Shown: positions 27,925 through 37,952 of the stretch, piece by piece
Position numbering within the stretch: position 1 is the stretch's first letter
Layout: each line of letters starts with the position of its first letter
NCBI GenBank assembly: GCA_905182985.1
Contig: CAJJDN010000052.1
Location: forward strand, 187,551-251,550
Source of the DNA: Paramecium sonneborni
Taxonomy: Eukaryota; Ciliophora; Oligohymenophorea; Peniculida; Parameciidae
DNA length: 64,000 bases
Reading direction: 5' to 3'
The notes under the pieces: model-generated
Seen by the model: the letters and a program-made list of their open reading frames with translations, nothing else
Databases searched by the model: none
What the model was told of the DNA's origin: nothing
Program-made: the position numbers and the translations under genes

Positions 27925-28851
27925 ATAAATTAATACTGTTTTCGCAATTTTATTATTATGACAAATCAATAAATAAATTTTTAATTTTCGAACTAAATCG
28001 AAGAACTTTAAGAAGCTTATTAAAGATCAAAAAAGAATTAATATTTCAATAATAAGAATAAAATCAGATGACGGAATATATACATAGATTAGTTGCTCAA
28101 TTAAAAAATATGGATAAAGCACACAAAAGACAATAATTAATTGAATAAATTAATTAAAAATTACTTATTATAATCTTGTTATATAAAATTGCTTCTATTG
28201 TTCATAATGATTAAATGTGTGATAATTAAAAATATTGAAAGGCTTTTAAAAAAGGATTTTCTTAAAATTAGGCATTAAGAAGAAAGGAATTAAAAATTAA
28301 AAACAAAAAGTTAGAGAATTAATTAAGATCTTTTAAAGAGTAAATGATAAAGAAAAAATAATAAGTGATAATAATCTGAAGATATTGAAAATATCAGTAT
28401 ATTCTTTGTAGATTTTTTTTAAAAATTCATATTACTAAATTAGCGAATGATAGATTTAATTATTTAAGGATAGAAAATAATTAACAAAGTTAAAGAAACT
28501 AAATTAGAAATCATTAAGGAGTTCAAAGAGTATTAGAAAATAAATCTACTGAATTAGGAAAAGCAATAAAAAAGAATTGATTATAGGAATAATATAGAGA
28601 GCAAGATCGTTTAAGTAAGTTGATGATATTGTTCTGATTTTAAGATCAATAAAATATCTAAATTAAATTAAAGCAATAATAAATATCTGATGATTCTCAA
28701 GCCTTGGAACAAGCTCTGAATAGTATAAGCAAGTTTTAATTCTTGTATGCTTTCAGATGTAAGCTCAAATACACATAAATTAATAAAATAAGAAGATTTC
28801 TATTAATTTAGAAAATAAATTAATAAGATTATGAAGTTTATTCAAATATTG
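27618..28851. repeat. Direct repeat copy 1 (1234 bp), abuts a single N
   Basis: Identical, where compared, to 28853-30086 with a constant offset of 1235; the copies meet at N 28852. Same pattern as the repeat near 9.3 kb and best explained as an unmerged contig overlap. Confidence 0.9.
27958..28851 (+). pseudogene. Truncated copy of coiled-coil gene (likely assembly duplicate)
   Basis: 5' and middle part of the plus-strand coiled-coil gene described at 29193-30118. It is cut at the N at 28852 and otherwise identical. Only one of the two copies is expected in the genome. Confidence 0.6.
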
Positions 28852-28852
28852 N

Positions 28853-29159
28853 CTTAATTCATTAGAAAGAATCTTTATGAATTAAGTTTTGTTTTTGTTG
28901 CTGTCATCTAATCAACTTTTAGTGGAGAAAGAGTGTTTAATTTATTCTCCTTTGATTTTCCTTTTTAAATAACAATTTAAGATAAAATTCTACGATGAAT
29001 ACGTCTTTATTGACTGTTGAGATCATATACATCTCCTTATAAGGAACTATATGATCTATCTGGTGAATATTCAAATTAATCAGCCCCTCTAGGAAAATTA
29101 TATTCTTATGGACGTTTGCTTTCAACTGTTTATGTAAGCTTCTTGAGTCTCAGTCCCAT
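28853..29159 (-). pseudogene. Truncated copy of the 145-aa basic protein gene (likely assembly duplicate)
   Basis: Starts at ATG 29159 and encodes the same N-terminal 102 or so residues as the gene at 27487-27924. It is then cut by the N at 28852. It exists only because of the duplicated block. Confidence 0.75.
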
Positions 29160-30086
29160 ATAAATTAATACTGTTTTCGCAATTTTATTATTATGACAAA
29201 TCAATAAATAAATTTTTAATTTTCGAACTAAATCGAAGAACTTTAAGAAGCTTATTAAAGATCAAAAAAGAATTAATATTTCAATAATAAGAATAAAATC
29301 AGATGACGGAATATATACATAGATTAGTTGCTCAATTAAAAAATATGGATAAAGCACACAAAAGACAATAATTAATTGAATAAATTAATTAAAAATTACT
29401 TATTATAATCTTGTTATATAAAATTGCTTCTATTGTTCATAATGATTAAATGTGTGATAATTAAAAATATTGAAAGGCTTTTAAAAAAGGATTTTCTTAA
29501 AATTAGGCATTAAGAAGAAAGGAATTAAAAATTAAAAACAAAAAGTTAGAGAATTAATTAAGATCTTTTAAAGAGTAAATGATAAAGAAAAAATAATAAG
29601 TGATAATAATCTGAAGATATTGAAAATATCAGTATATTCTTTGTAGATTTTTTTTAAAAATTCATATTACTAAATTAGCGAATGATAGATTTAATTATTT
29701 AAGGATAGAAAATAATTAACAAAGTTAAAGAAACTAAATTAGAAATCATTAAGGAGTTCAAAGAGTATTAGAAAATAAATCTACTGAATTAGGAAAAGCA
29801 ATAAAAAAGAATTGATTATAGGAATAATATAGAGAGCAAGATCGTTTAAGTAAGTTGATGATATTGTTCTGATTTTAAGATCAATAAAATATCTAAATTA
29901 AATTAAAGCAATAATAAATATCTGATGATTCTCAAGCCTTGGAACAAGCTCTGAATAGTATAAGCAAGTTTTAATTCTTGTATGCTTTCAGATGTAAGCT
30001 CAAATACACATAAATTAATAAAATAAGAAGATTTCTATTAATTTAGAAAATAAATTAATAAGATTATGAAGTTTATTCAAATATTG
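28853..30086. repeat. Direct repeat copy 2 (1234 bp)
   Basis: Second copy of 27618-28851. Its right end runs without interruption into unique sequence after 30086, as the left end of copy 1 does into unique sequence before 27618, consistent with one real copy. Confidence 0.9.
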
Positions 30087-30118
30087 TAGAATAAAATATA
30101 GCTAATAAAAGATCTTGA
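29193..30118 (+). CDS. Coiled-coil protein, gene model unresolved, possibly decayed
   Basis: Plus-strand coding-like sequence starting ATG 29193 (MTNQQINFQFSNQIEELQEA) and ending with VEQNIANKRS at TGA 30116-30118. Between them are Q/K/E-rich helical pieces in different frames: ELIFQQQEQNQMTEYIHRL, QLKNMDKAHKRQQLIEQ, RKELKIKNKKLENQLRSF and SDDSQALEQALNSISK. A one-base slip occurs in an A6 run near codon 26. Some other changes may be introns (a 25-nt GT-AG candidate starts near 29451). I could not produce a complete model, so it may be a real gene with several introns or a pseudogene. It is divergent from the small basic gene 33 bp away. No function is assigned. Confidence 0.4.
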
Positions 30119-30135
30119 ATAATATAACATAATTA

Positions 30136-31334
30136 TCAATATATGTAATAACGTTGCACTGAATCGTAAAAGGCTTTTGTATTATTTTAACATTGTTAAT
30201 ATATTTTTTCAGCAGTAGTTGTTTTAAGCAATTCTGCAAATCCTGAAATACCACTTTCATAGTCAATCATTAAATTGAATTTTATAGGAATCACTTTATA
30301 AATTTCATCTAATGTGACAAAGGCTGTTAATACAGGATTAAATGAATTTTTATCTAAAACATGTATTTAAACTCCTCCACAAATTACATCTTTATGTTTA
30401 GAAAATGTTGGTGAAAAATAAACAGGTCTAAATATTACTGAAGTTAATTTTCTGGCATTCAATGTTTTTGCTAATTCTTCTGGTTGCGTAATTAATGGAG
30501 AACCAATAATTTCGAATGGATGTCTAACTATTTATTAAATATACGTAGTGCCTCTTCCTTCACTTAAATCAGTTCCTTCAAAAATTCCAAAACCAGGGTA
30601 AACAGTAGCTGTTTCAATGGTTGGCATATTAGGAGATGGTAGAATCTCTTTTATTATAATTTAATACCCATTGATATTGATTTGTAAGGTAAGGTATAAT
30701 TTTTAAATTAACAGGATTTGAAAGCCATTCCTTATTGATAAATGTTGCTAATTCTCCAACTGTTAATCCATATCTTTAAGGTAATCCTAAATTTGATCCA
30801 AACTTGCGTCCAACTAATCCTGCATCCATTTCATTTCTACATCCTTCTATCTTTCTTCCTAAAGGATTTGGAACATCTACAACAATAAATTGAATTCCTG
30901 CTTTTTGGGCTGCTTCCATACAATACGTCATCGTCCAAATGTATGTATAAAATCTAGTTCCTACATCTCGAATATAATAAACTAAAACATCAATATCATT
31001 CAAATCCTCTAATGTTGGTGCTCTTTTGCTACCATACAAGGAAATTACCTATCTATTTAATTATTATTATATTTTACATTCCAGTAACTGGGTCAATATA
31101 ATCTTTTATTTACACTCCTGCCTATTATTCTCCTCTCAATCCATGCTCAGGTGAGAAAAACTTCTTGATGTCTGAGTATTTTGATATTTTATCAGTAACC
31201 ATTACCAAATCATCATCAACTCCTGTTGGATTTGTTATTAATCCCAAGCTTTTTCCTTTTGTTTCCATCAAAAGATTATTAAGTTATAATGAAATGAAGC
31301 TATATCCTAAAAGTGGTAATAAAAATATAAACAT
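30136..31334 (-). CDS. Secreted NamZ/DUF1343-like exo-beta-N-acetylmuramidase, 383 aa
   Basis: The DUF1343 (NamZ) family removes terminal N-acetylmuramic acid from peptidoglycan fragments in bacteria. Seen: a signal peptide [17 protein letters not shown], then [47 protein letters not shown], the core [17 protein letters not shown] with [36 protein letters not shown], and the C-terminal [22 protein letters not shown] with [13 protein letters not shown]. Two introns (25 and 22 nt) leave 1152 nt, so it is a resident ciliate gene rather than contamination. Length matches bacterial homologs. Secretion into phagosomes to digest bacterial walls is a reasonable inference for a bacterivore, but not shown. 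Start 31334, stop 30136. Confidence 0.85.
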
Positions 31335-31741
31335 TTAATATTAATCAAATAAATATTCGATCAATTTAATAAATGATAATTTAAAGCTACTTTTATTATA
31401 ATGAACATTAATTATGAAAAAAATAAGAATGTTATTTCAAACAAACCATATTATTTACTATATATATGGCATATTCTTCTGTTATTTATTATAGTAATGT
31501 GAAGAGAATTAATTATTGAAATGAATGAATGAATGTAATCTTATTTGAAATCTATTTATCTGCAACTTCGATACTTAAGAGCAAAATCAAACAAAAATTC
31601 TTTATAATAATTTTTTTTGGACAAGAAATTAATAATAAGAACATTGGTTTAATTTTTTTTTGGATTCAATCTGCAATTATTAATTTTATATGAATTATAT
31701 TTTAATATATATTTTCTTATTGAATTATTAATAATAATAGC
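31335..31741. other. AT-rich divergent intergenic region
   Basis: About 400 bp between two divergent genes, with long A and T runs (for example a T-rich stretch near 31655). It presumably holds both promoters. No conserved element could be identified by eye. Confidence 0.55.
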
Positions 31742-32647
31742 ATGATATCTCTATGGAATGATTTAGAGACTAATAATTACTACTTAATAAATAATGAAAC
31801 TGGAGAAAAATAAAAAGTATACAAAACTGCAGATTATATCAAAGAATTTGATGCTTCTTTGACAGGATCTGTTGGTTATATGGATAGAATTAAACTAGCA
31901 AAAAAACCAAGTTATATGCCTTTAAAAGCTAGATCTCTTTAAAAAAAATTTGTGTGTTACACTCCTTCAATTAATAAATTAGTTTGGTATTCTCAACTGC
32001 CTCGACCTACTAAATTACCTAATTTAGAACATTTTAAAACTGAAAAGAAATAAAAATCAATGCATAAGTCACAAGAATAGAAACCCTTATTACAATCTTA
32101 AAGCTATTAAACTTTACCACATATACAATAATCTACAGTTGCATCTTAATATTAAAGTTTACTAGATCCTTAGCAAGTAAGATCAATTTCAACTATTTAA
32201 CATTATGATCTTAATGATTAAGATCATTTTAAAGAAATGAGTCATTTATTTGAGTCAAAATCTTATGACTATAAAAGTTATAATCTCCCTCCTAAAGATA
32301 ATTTAAATTGCAGATCAATTAAAGATTTTGAGTAGGTTTTGAAGCAAGAAAAATAATAGTTAGAAATGTTTAAAGTAGATTTTATTCATTAATAAAGTTA
32401 CCTGAATAAAAACCATAATTAGTCAATACAAAAGGAAGATTTCCAGGATAGCTGAAAACAGCAAAAGATTTCATGTATGAAGATAAATCTATTGCAAAAA
32501 TATGTTAGACCAAATATAATATTTTTAGTGTATCCTGATCTTTTTAAGGAGAAAATAATCGATTAAAAGTAAGAAGAATTAAGGAGAAAAATTAATAAAT
32601 TAAAGGAATAAGAAATGCTCTAAAGAAATCTCAAAAATAAGACATGA
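31742..32647 (+). CDS. Hypothetical protein, 301 aa, intronless
   Basis: ORF of 302 codons from ATG 31742 (MISLWNDLETNNYYLINNE) to TGA 32645-32647. The N-terminal 100 residues look ordered (TADYIKEFDASLTGSVGYM, SYMPLKARSL, KLVWYSQLPRPTKLPNLEHF). The centre is Q/S/H-rich (SQSYQTLPHIQQSTVASQ), and the C-terminus is helical and charged (DLFKEKIIDQKQEELRRK). The prolines and short aromatic motifs are reminiscent of microtubule-associated ciliary proteins, but I cannot assign a family. No signal peptide or membrane span. Confidence 0.6.
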
Positions 32648-33335
32648 AAAATATATTATCCAATTTTAAATTATGAATTAATACTCTCTATTTTTAAATT
32701 TATAAATTTTAATATAGATTCCTTTTTTTATAAGGTTATGAATATAATAATCAAAATATATATATAATTTATTATGTATTTTATCTTTTCAAAAATTGTG
32801 AATATTTAATCTCGATAATTTTCATAGCTAAATAATTCTATTAATTAATTAATATTTTATTGTACCTAAAATAGAAATTTAAATTGATAAGGATTTAATT
32901 GTTTCAATTAATTGATTAATATGAACTTTGATTAATATGAACTTTGATTAATATGAACTTAAAATTATATTGATTAATCATTTTTCATTTAATTTTATCT
33001 GATATTAGATTAGATTATTCCTATTTTTGTATCAAAAGAGATCAAGTTAATATTTCCATGGAACGTAAAGTTCTATTATTTAGAATAGAAACAATTATTT
33101 GGATATTATTTTTGATATTATTTGTGGTTATTTTAAACTTTTGTTAACAATAATAGGATGTCATTTAATTTATTTTAATAAAATAGGGTTTGAAAAAAAG
33201 TTGAAATATTTATAATATTATTTTAAGAAAAACAATAGAAAATTAAAATCTAGAAGGTAAAGAATATAAGTTATAAGAATAGATTTGTGAATATCAAATA
33301 TTATTAGAATTAAACCATAAAATTAATAAAAAAAA
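32648..33335. other. Intergenic with a 16-bp tandem repeat
   Basis: Nearly 690 bp without a supportable gene. It is AT-rich, containing the 3 x 16 bp repeat listed separately and poly-A/poly-T tracts. Upstream control of the CAP gene at 33336 probably lies in its last part. Confidence 0.55.
32913..32960. repeat. Tandem repeat, 3 perfect copies of a 16-bp unit
   Basis: The unit tgattaatatgaactt occurs three times in a row without mismatch. It lies in a non-coding interval, so it is probably a replication-slippage minisatellite. Confidence 0.9.
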
Positions 33336-34103
33336 ATGTAATTCGTTTTAATAGTTTTATTTACAGCATCATTTGCAAGAAATGAATGTGAGGTTGATAA
33401 TAATGATAGAGTAAAAATAAGTGGAATTTCAAAATAAAAAGAGGATGAATTATTAGAATTACATAATGAACATAGAAATTAGGTTGCTCTTGGAAAAGTT
33501 AAAAATTGGTAAAATTAATTTTCTACTGCTGCTAATATGAATTTTCTCAAATGGGATAATCATCTAGCAAGGAATGCTTAAGATTGTGCTGATAGATGCC
33601 CTACTAATTTTCAACTTGATTGTTCTTTTCCTCTTCATTATGGTTATTTGGCATTTAAAGGAGAATTTAATGAATAATAACAAGATTTGAGTCCTTTAAA
33701 AATATTTAGAAAAATAGTTTCATATCAAGATTTTGCAAGATAAATTGAATTGGCGATAGTTTTAAATTTTGGATGTGGAAGAACGTTGATTAGCAGGAAG
33801 AATTCTAAGAGTCAAGAAATTTTTGTTTGCTTATACAATAAAGTAGTTTTTATTCATATTTAATAGAAACCACATCCAAACGGAGAAGTATATAAATATG
33901 GTATACCAGGTTAAGATTGTTTATATGGTCGTAAAATTGAATTTATAGGTTTGTGTAAATAAAGTGCTACTGATATAGAAGCATTGAAATTTCGACATTA
34001 AAGACATCAAGATGCATACAAATATCATCATAAAGAAGAGAGACATCATGTTCATCACAATCATCATCGTAAAGACGATGGATTTCATACTAGGGCTGAC
34101 TGA
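33336..34103 (+). CDS. Secreted CAP-superfamily (SCP/PR-1) protein with His-rich tail, 255 aa
   Basis: Intronless ORF from ATG 33336. The signal peptide MQFVLIVLFTASFA is followed by a CAP domain: ELLELHNEHRNQVALGKVKNW, ANMNFLKWDNHLARNAQDCA, FGCGRTLI and IFVCLYNK, with Cys residues placed for disulphides (CADRC, DCSF, CGR). After the domain a linker with KPHPNGEVYKYG, reminiscent of the family's C-terminal ..G..Y.. box, leads to a tail very rich in His, Arg, Lys and Asp (HQRHQDAYKYHHKEERHHVH). CAP proteins are secreted, sterol- or protein-binding modules. The His-rich tail could bind divalent metal or respond to pH in food vacuoles; this is inference. Stop TGA 34101-34103. Confidence 0.85.
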
Positions 34104-34137
34104 TAAATTAATAATAATTTTAATTAATATAATTTGC

Positions 34138-34607
34138 ATGCCGAACGAATTTATTTTACAGTAAACTTCACATCCTGAAAAGAAATACAATTCTAAAACT
34201 TTGATAGGTAATTGGTATGAAGAAAGATGCGAACCAAAATCAAAATATTCAACCTTTTACTAAGAATAAAAATTTGAGAAAAACTAATATAATGTTAGCA
34301 AACTTACATAAGTATTGTTTATTATTAGTTTAGGAATCATTTATGAAGTGCTCATAAAATTGGTTAAATTTCTAAAAAAATTAAACTAATCATTTCTAAA
34401 CAAACAATTAGTAAGCAAGACAGTTATACATTTTATAGATAAGAATTCAAGAATCCAAAAGATCAATACAGAACCTCTGAAATAAAGAAATTTATTATTA
34501 AAAAAGGAGTATTTGAAAAGAACCCCTAATAAATGTCTGATTATAGAAGTAAATGGACTTCAGCACCTCATTTTTTTGATAGAACTTACCTTGGGCAATA
34601 AAAATGA
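34138..34607 (+). CDS. Possible CFAP68-like (C11orf1-like) axonemal protein
   Basis: Starts ATG 34138 (MPNEFILQQTSHPEKKYN), 35 bp after the CAP gene stop. It contains KTLIGNWYEERCEPK, resembling the S-x-R/K-TL-[MI]-GNW-x-ER block of vertebrate CFAP68 microtubule inner proteins. The C-terminal exon is clear in another frame: DSYTFYRQEFKNPKDQYRTS, KGVFEKNPQQMSDYRSKW and PHFFDRTYLGQQK, ending TGA 34605-34607. The joining intron (near 34305-34345) could not be fixed: a 22-nt GT-AG candidate does not restore the right frame. Treat the family name as a suggestion; the repeated short aromatic/Pro motifs are typical of microtubule inner proteins. Confidence 0.5.
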
Positions 34608-35098
34608 TAATTTATAATTATTATTCAAGCAACAAATATTTAGAAATTTTATATTTGGTAGTAAATTAATAATAAACATGAATCTGTCAAAGAACTTTTA
34701 TTACAGTATGATATCTTTAATCATTTAAATTTCTGAATAATTTAAATAAAATTTAAAGTAATCCTAATAGGATAACTATTAGTTTCAATTTATTTATAAA
34801 GTTATTCAAAATAATATGGATCAATATATAAGATATAGTTCTGTTAAATTTGGAAAAAATAAATTTTTTGAGTTACTTTGAAAAATGGAAGCTATTGCAT
34901 ATATTGAATATTAATATTTATTTAAGGAGTATTTAGTCTATTGGTATCGTTTTAAGAAAAATGTTTTGTAAAGATTAAGTTGAAAAATAAAACATAATTG
35001 ACGTGTAATAATATAAATAATAAATTATTCTTAATGTATTTTCTAGATGACTCTAAAAGTAAATCATCAATTGTGATATTAGAAACACAGGAATTGGA
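34608..35098. other. AT-rich intergenic, no supported gene
   Basis: About 490 bp. The last 60 bp likely hold the start of the GOT1 gene (possible ATG at 35035-35047 region in other frames), but no exon junction is certain. Confidence 0.45.
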
Positions 35099-35476
35099 AT
35101 GGGTTTTCTCACTGTCAGTCTTTTGCTATTTATCTTAGGTGTTATGTTTTTCCTGGACAGAGCATTATTAGTGATGGGGAATTTATCATTTTTGATTGGA
35201 CTTTGCTTATTAATAGGAGTTAAAAGCACATTGTCATTCTTTTTAAAGAAAGGTATTTAAAGTAAGTTTAAATCATTAGGCAAAATTAAGGGAAGCATTT
35301 TCTTTTTTTTGGGATTCTTTATCATTGTTTTTTTTAAAATATCAATCATTGGATTTCCATTATAAATTTATGGTCTTTTCCAAATGTTTAAGTCCTTCCT
35401 CCCATTCCTATATGATAGTGCAACCAAATTACCTATCATTGGAAGATATCTAAGTAAATTATTTAAATAATTTTGA
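35099..35476 (+). CDS. GOT1: Golgi transport protein GOT1
   Basis: Small four-helix membrane protein needed for ER-Golgi vesicle traffic. The frame from ATG 35099 gives MGFLTVSLLLFILGVMFFLD (TM1), RALLVMGNLSFLIGLCLLIG (TM2), GSIFFFLGFFIIVFFKISII (TM3) with GFPLQIYGLFQMFKSFLPFL (TM4), then the charged C-terminal end KLPIIGRYLSKLFKQF; stop TGA 35474-35476. The FFLDRALLxMGN and GFPLxxxYGxxxxF blocks identify the Got1 family. 125 aa is slightly short. Frame-consistent residues (RNTGIG) continue upstream of the ATG, and an unresolved first exon probably adds 10-20 residues. SFT2 is less likely given the FLDRALL block. Confidence 0.85.
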
Positions 35477-35930
35477 AGGAAATCCTTAATTAAAAAAAAT
35501 GGTTGATGAAGTGTCAGCTAAAGGTCCATCAGTATGAGATAGATAAATTTTATATTATTGTTAATTGATAATATCTAGAAATCTTCTTAATTCCAGTTTT
35601 ATCTAAAATCAAAAATTATAACATTTATTTTAACTATTAGAAACTCCTAATATTGCTATGTTAATCAAAACAATTCAAGATATTTATAGATATTTTGATC
35701 TAATTTATATAAATAGCCCATCTAGAGTTTTTATATAAGTTTAAATTAATTTATTAGTATACTCATATTATAGAAATCAGTACATCAATATCAAAAAAAA
35801 GGTCAAATTATTATATACAAATATAATTTTAAGGTTTAAAGTTATAAGATAAGTTATATATTTATCATAGAAACAAATTAAATTTATTGTTGATTAATTT
35901 TGTTTTAGAAGAAACAAAATATAAGATAAT

Positions 35931-36299
35931 TCAATCAAAAAGTTAAATCAATTCTTTAACTTTTTCTAATTGATGCTATAAATTTTCAATAGCATTCAAT
36001 TAAGAGAGATATTCTAAAAGTTTGAGATCTAGACAGGTCTGACGAAAACATTGATTTTTGTTTTTATTTAATTTCGATGTTTTTGACTAACTATCCTTCT
36101 TTTTCTTGGATTCCATAGAATTCTTTTTAATTTTCTTGACTTATATTTTTGGATATGCTATTTGACTAGTTAGAGTGCAAATTTTTTAGAGTTTTTTACA
36201 AATTATATTGATCTTATTATGAGAATTTTCATTGCTTTAATCCTTTATGCTTGAATCCTAAAGAATTTCATCTTTCGATTATTTCATGTTAATCTGCAT
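35931..36299 (-). CDS. Hypothetical basic coiled-coil protein, 122 aa
   Basis: ORF from ATG 36299 (MQINMKQSKDEILQDSS) to TGA 35931-35933, intronless. It is basic and Ser/Lys-rich in the middle (KKIKKNSMESKKKKDSQSK) and ends with a leucine zipper-like helix (LKLLEYLSQLNAIENLQHQL). Three Cys residues (ICKKLQKICT, QCFRQTC) give no recognised metal motif. No family assigned. A second in-frame ATG at 36287 is also possible. Confidence 0.5.
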
Positions 36300-36815
36300 C
36301 TGGAAAGTTATAAAGTTGATATAAGAATATATGATTTGAAATAATATTAATTATGATTTTATTGGGTTTTACCCGTTTTCTAAATTTTGCTAAATAATTT
36401 TACCTAAAAAGAAATATTAAAAATGTTATATTTATTAGGGATTTGACGTAATTAAGCTAATAATTGCTGAAAGTTTGTAAATTAATGACTTATCATTTTA
36501 ATTTTTGCGCTTAAAAAAAACAAAGTATGTATGTATATTTAACAAAAATGAAGATTTTTTCCAAAAAAAAAAAATTGAAAATTAAATATTATTATATAAA
36601 ACATTCTACCAATAATGGACATTAAATATTTATGATAATGATAGTATGTTAATATTATATATAAAAGACCATATTAATAAAAGCATACTGATTAGTTGCT
36701 TAAAATGGTTTATGTGAAGAATTATTAAAATTAAAAAAAATTTATTTGCATTATTTGGTAAAAAGTTAGTTGTTTATTAGAAAATATTAATTTGTATTTT
36801 ATAATCTTTGACAGA
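36300..36815. other. AT-rich intergenic
   Basis: About 515 bp between divergent genes. It includes an A-rich homopolymer run near 36561 and shows no gene-like frame on either strand. Confidence 0.5.
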
Positions 36816-37245
36816 ATGCCACTAAAACCATAAAAATTTATTAAGAAAGAATTAAAATAGGAAACAGGATAAGATAAAAGGAAAGGAAAATAAGGAAGAA
36901 GAATAATAAAAACAAGAAAAAGAGCGTTTACAAAAATTAGAAGAAGAAAGATTAGCTGCTAAAAAAAAACTAAAATTATAAGAAGAGGAAATTGAAAAGG
37001 ATCTTTTGAAGACAATAATTAAAAATATTATAGAAAATACAAAAAAAGCAAAATAGAATTGATTTTATAAATTATTAGGATTAATTTTTATATCGATTAA
37101 TTAAGCCAGACATTATGTAGGAAAGTTAATTGACAACATTGTATGTTTAAAAAATTAAAGCATTCGTAAGATCTTAAGATGAACTGTTACAATTATTAAC
37201 AGAAAATATACTTAATTAAAATCAAAGCAAAGAGGGTTAAATTAT
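36816..37245 (+). pseudogene. Coiled-coil gene with apparent frameshifts
   Basis: Starts ATG 36816 (MPLKPQKFIKKELKQETGQD). It continues after a one-base shift as EEEQQKQEKERLQKLEEERL and LLKTIIKNIIENTKK, then after another shift as RIDFINYQDQFLYRLIKPDI and LTTLYVQKIKAFVRSQDELL. Each segment reads like protein, but no GT-AG intron joins them. The shifts sit in A-rich runs, so they are either true frameshifts (a decayed gene) or base-calling errors. No TGA follows in frame for a long way; the 3' end shown is approximate. The reverse strand is also open here because TGA is scarce in antisense of Lys/Glu-rich sequence. Confidence 0.45.
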
Positions 37246-37249
37246 CTAT

Positions 37250-37889
37250 CAATTATAATCTATATTATTAATAAAAGGCTTTTTACTTCTTTATCTTTTC
37301 TAAAATTATCTCCAGGCTTTTTTTATTAATTTATTTAAATTACTAAAAAAATAAATTTTAGAGTTTGTTTATGTAAATCTTCTTCTTTTGTTAATCGATA
37401 TTCAATCCATTTAATTTTCTCTGCCCTCTGCTTTTTCAGCTGATTTAATTAAATTCCAATTTTTAGTGATACAAAGTTTTTATTTCTGGTTTTTATTTCT
37501 GATTTGATTTTTCTATTTTCTTTACTAATATAGCATTTTTCTCGCCTTAAAAAATGAATTTGCTTCACTATTATTTTCAATATAATCAATGAGATTTTAA
37601 TACTTTATTTCCTTTTCTAAAAGTGCTATTTTAGATATTATTTTGAATCTTTTAATTCTCTACTCCCCCCAGCTCTTTAGATCTATGCTAAAATTGAGAA
37701 TGATTATTATTATTAACTAGTCTATTTAATTTTCTATCCACTTGTCCTTTTTAGAATCCTAAATTATTATATATTTATAATAGTATTCTTCTAATCAACA
37801 TTTAAATCTTGTATTTAATTCTATTTAATTTCTAATTCTTTTTATTTTAATTTAAATTCTAAATCCAAAATCTTTTTCTTCAATGTCAT
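37250..37889 (-). CDS. Coiled-coil protein, 3' end uncertain
   Basis: Starts ATG 37889 (MTLKKKILDLEFKLKQKELE), directly after an in-frame TGA. It continues as a basic coiled coil: NQIQDLNVDQKNT, GSRELKDSKQYLKQHF, FLRREKCYISKENRKIK, LNQLKKQRAEKIKWIEYRL, TKEEDLHKQTLKF. A 27-nt GT-AG intron probably follows FIFL. No TGA is met in frame before the convergent plus-strand gene, so the C-terminus cannot be placed. Short Cys-poor, Lys/Gln-rich helices suggest a structural protein. The gene starts 64 bp downstream of the PG-rich-repeat-like gene on the same strand. Confidence 0.45.
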
Positions 37890-37952
37890 AAATTCTTACT
37901 GATCTATTATAGTTCAAGATCTAAGTAAGGAATTCTAAAGGGTGAATATACT

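Noticed and set aside
31742..32647. A 23-nt GT-AG intron candidate near 32372
   Set aside because: The frame is already open through it and removal would break the downstream frame.
33921..34190. Standard-code minus-strand ORF of 89 codons
   Set aside because: Antisense of the CAP gene's His-rich tail; no domain and no ciliate-code support.
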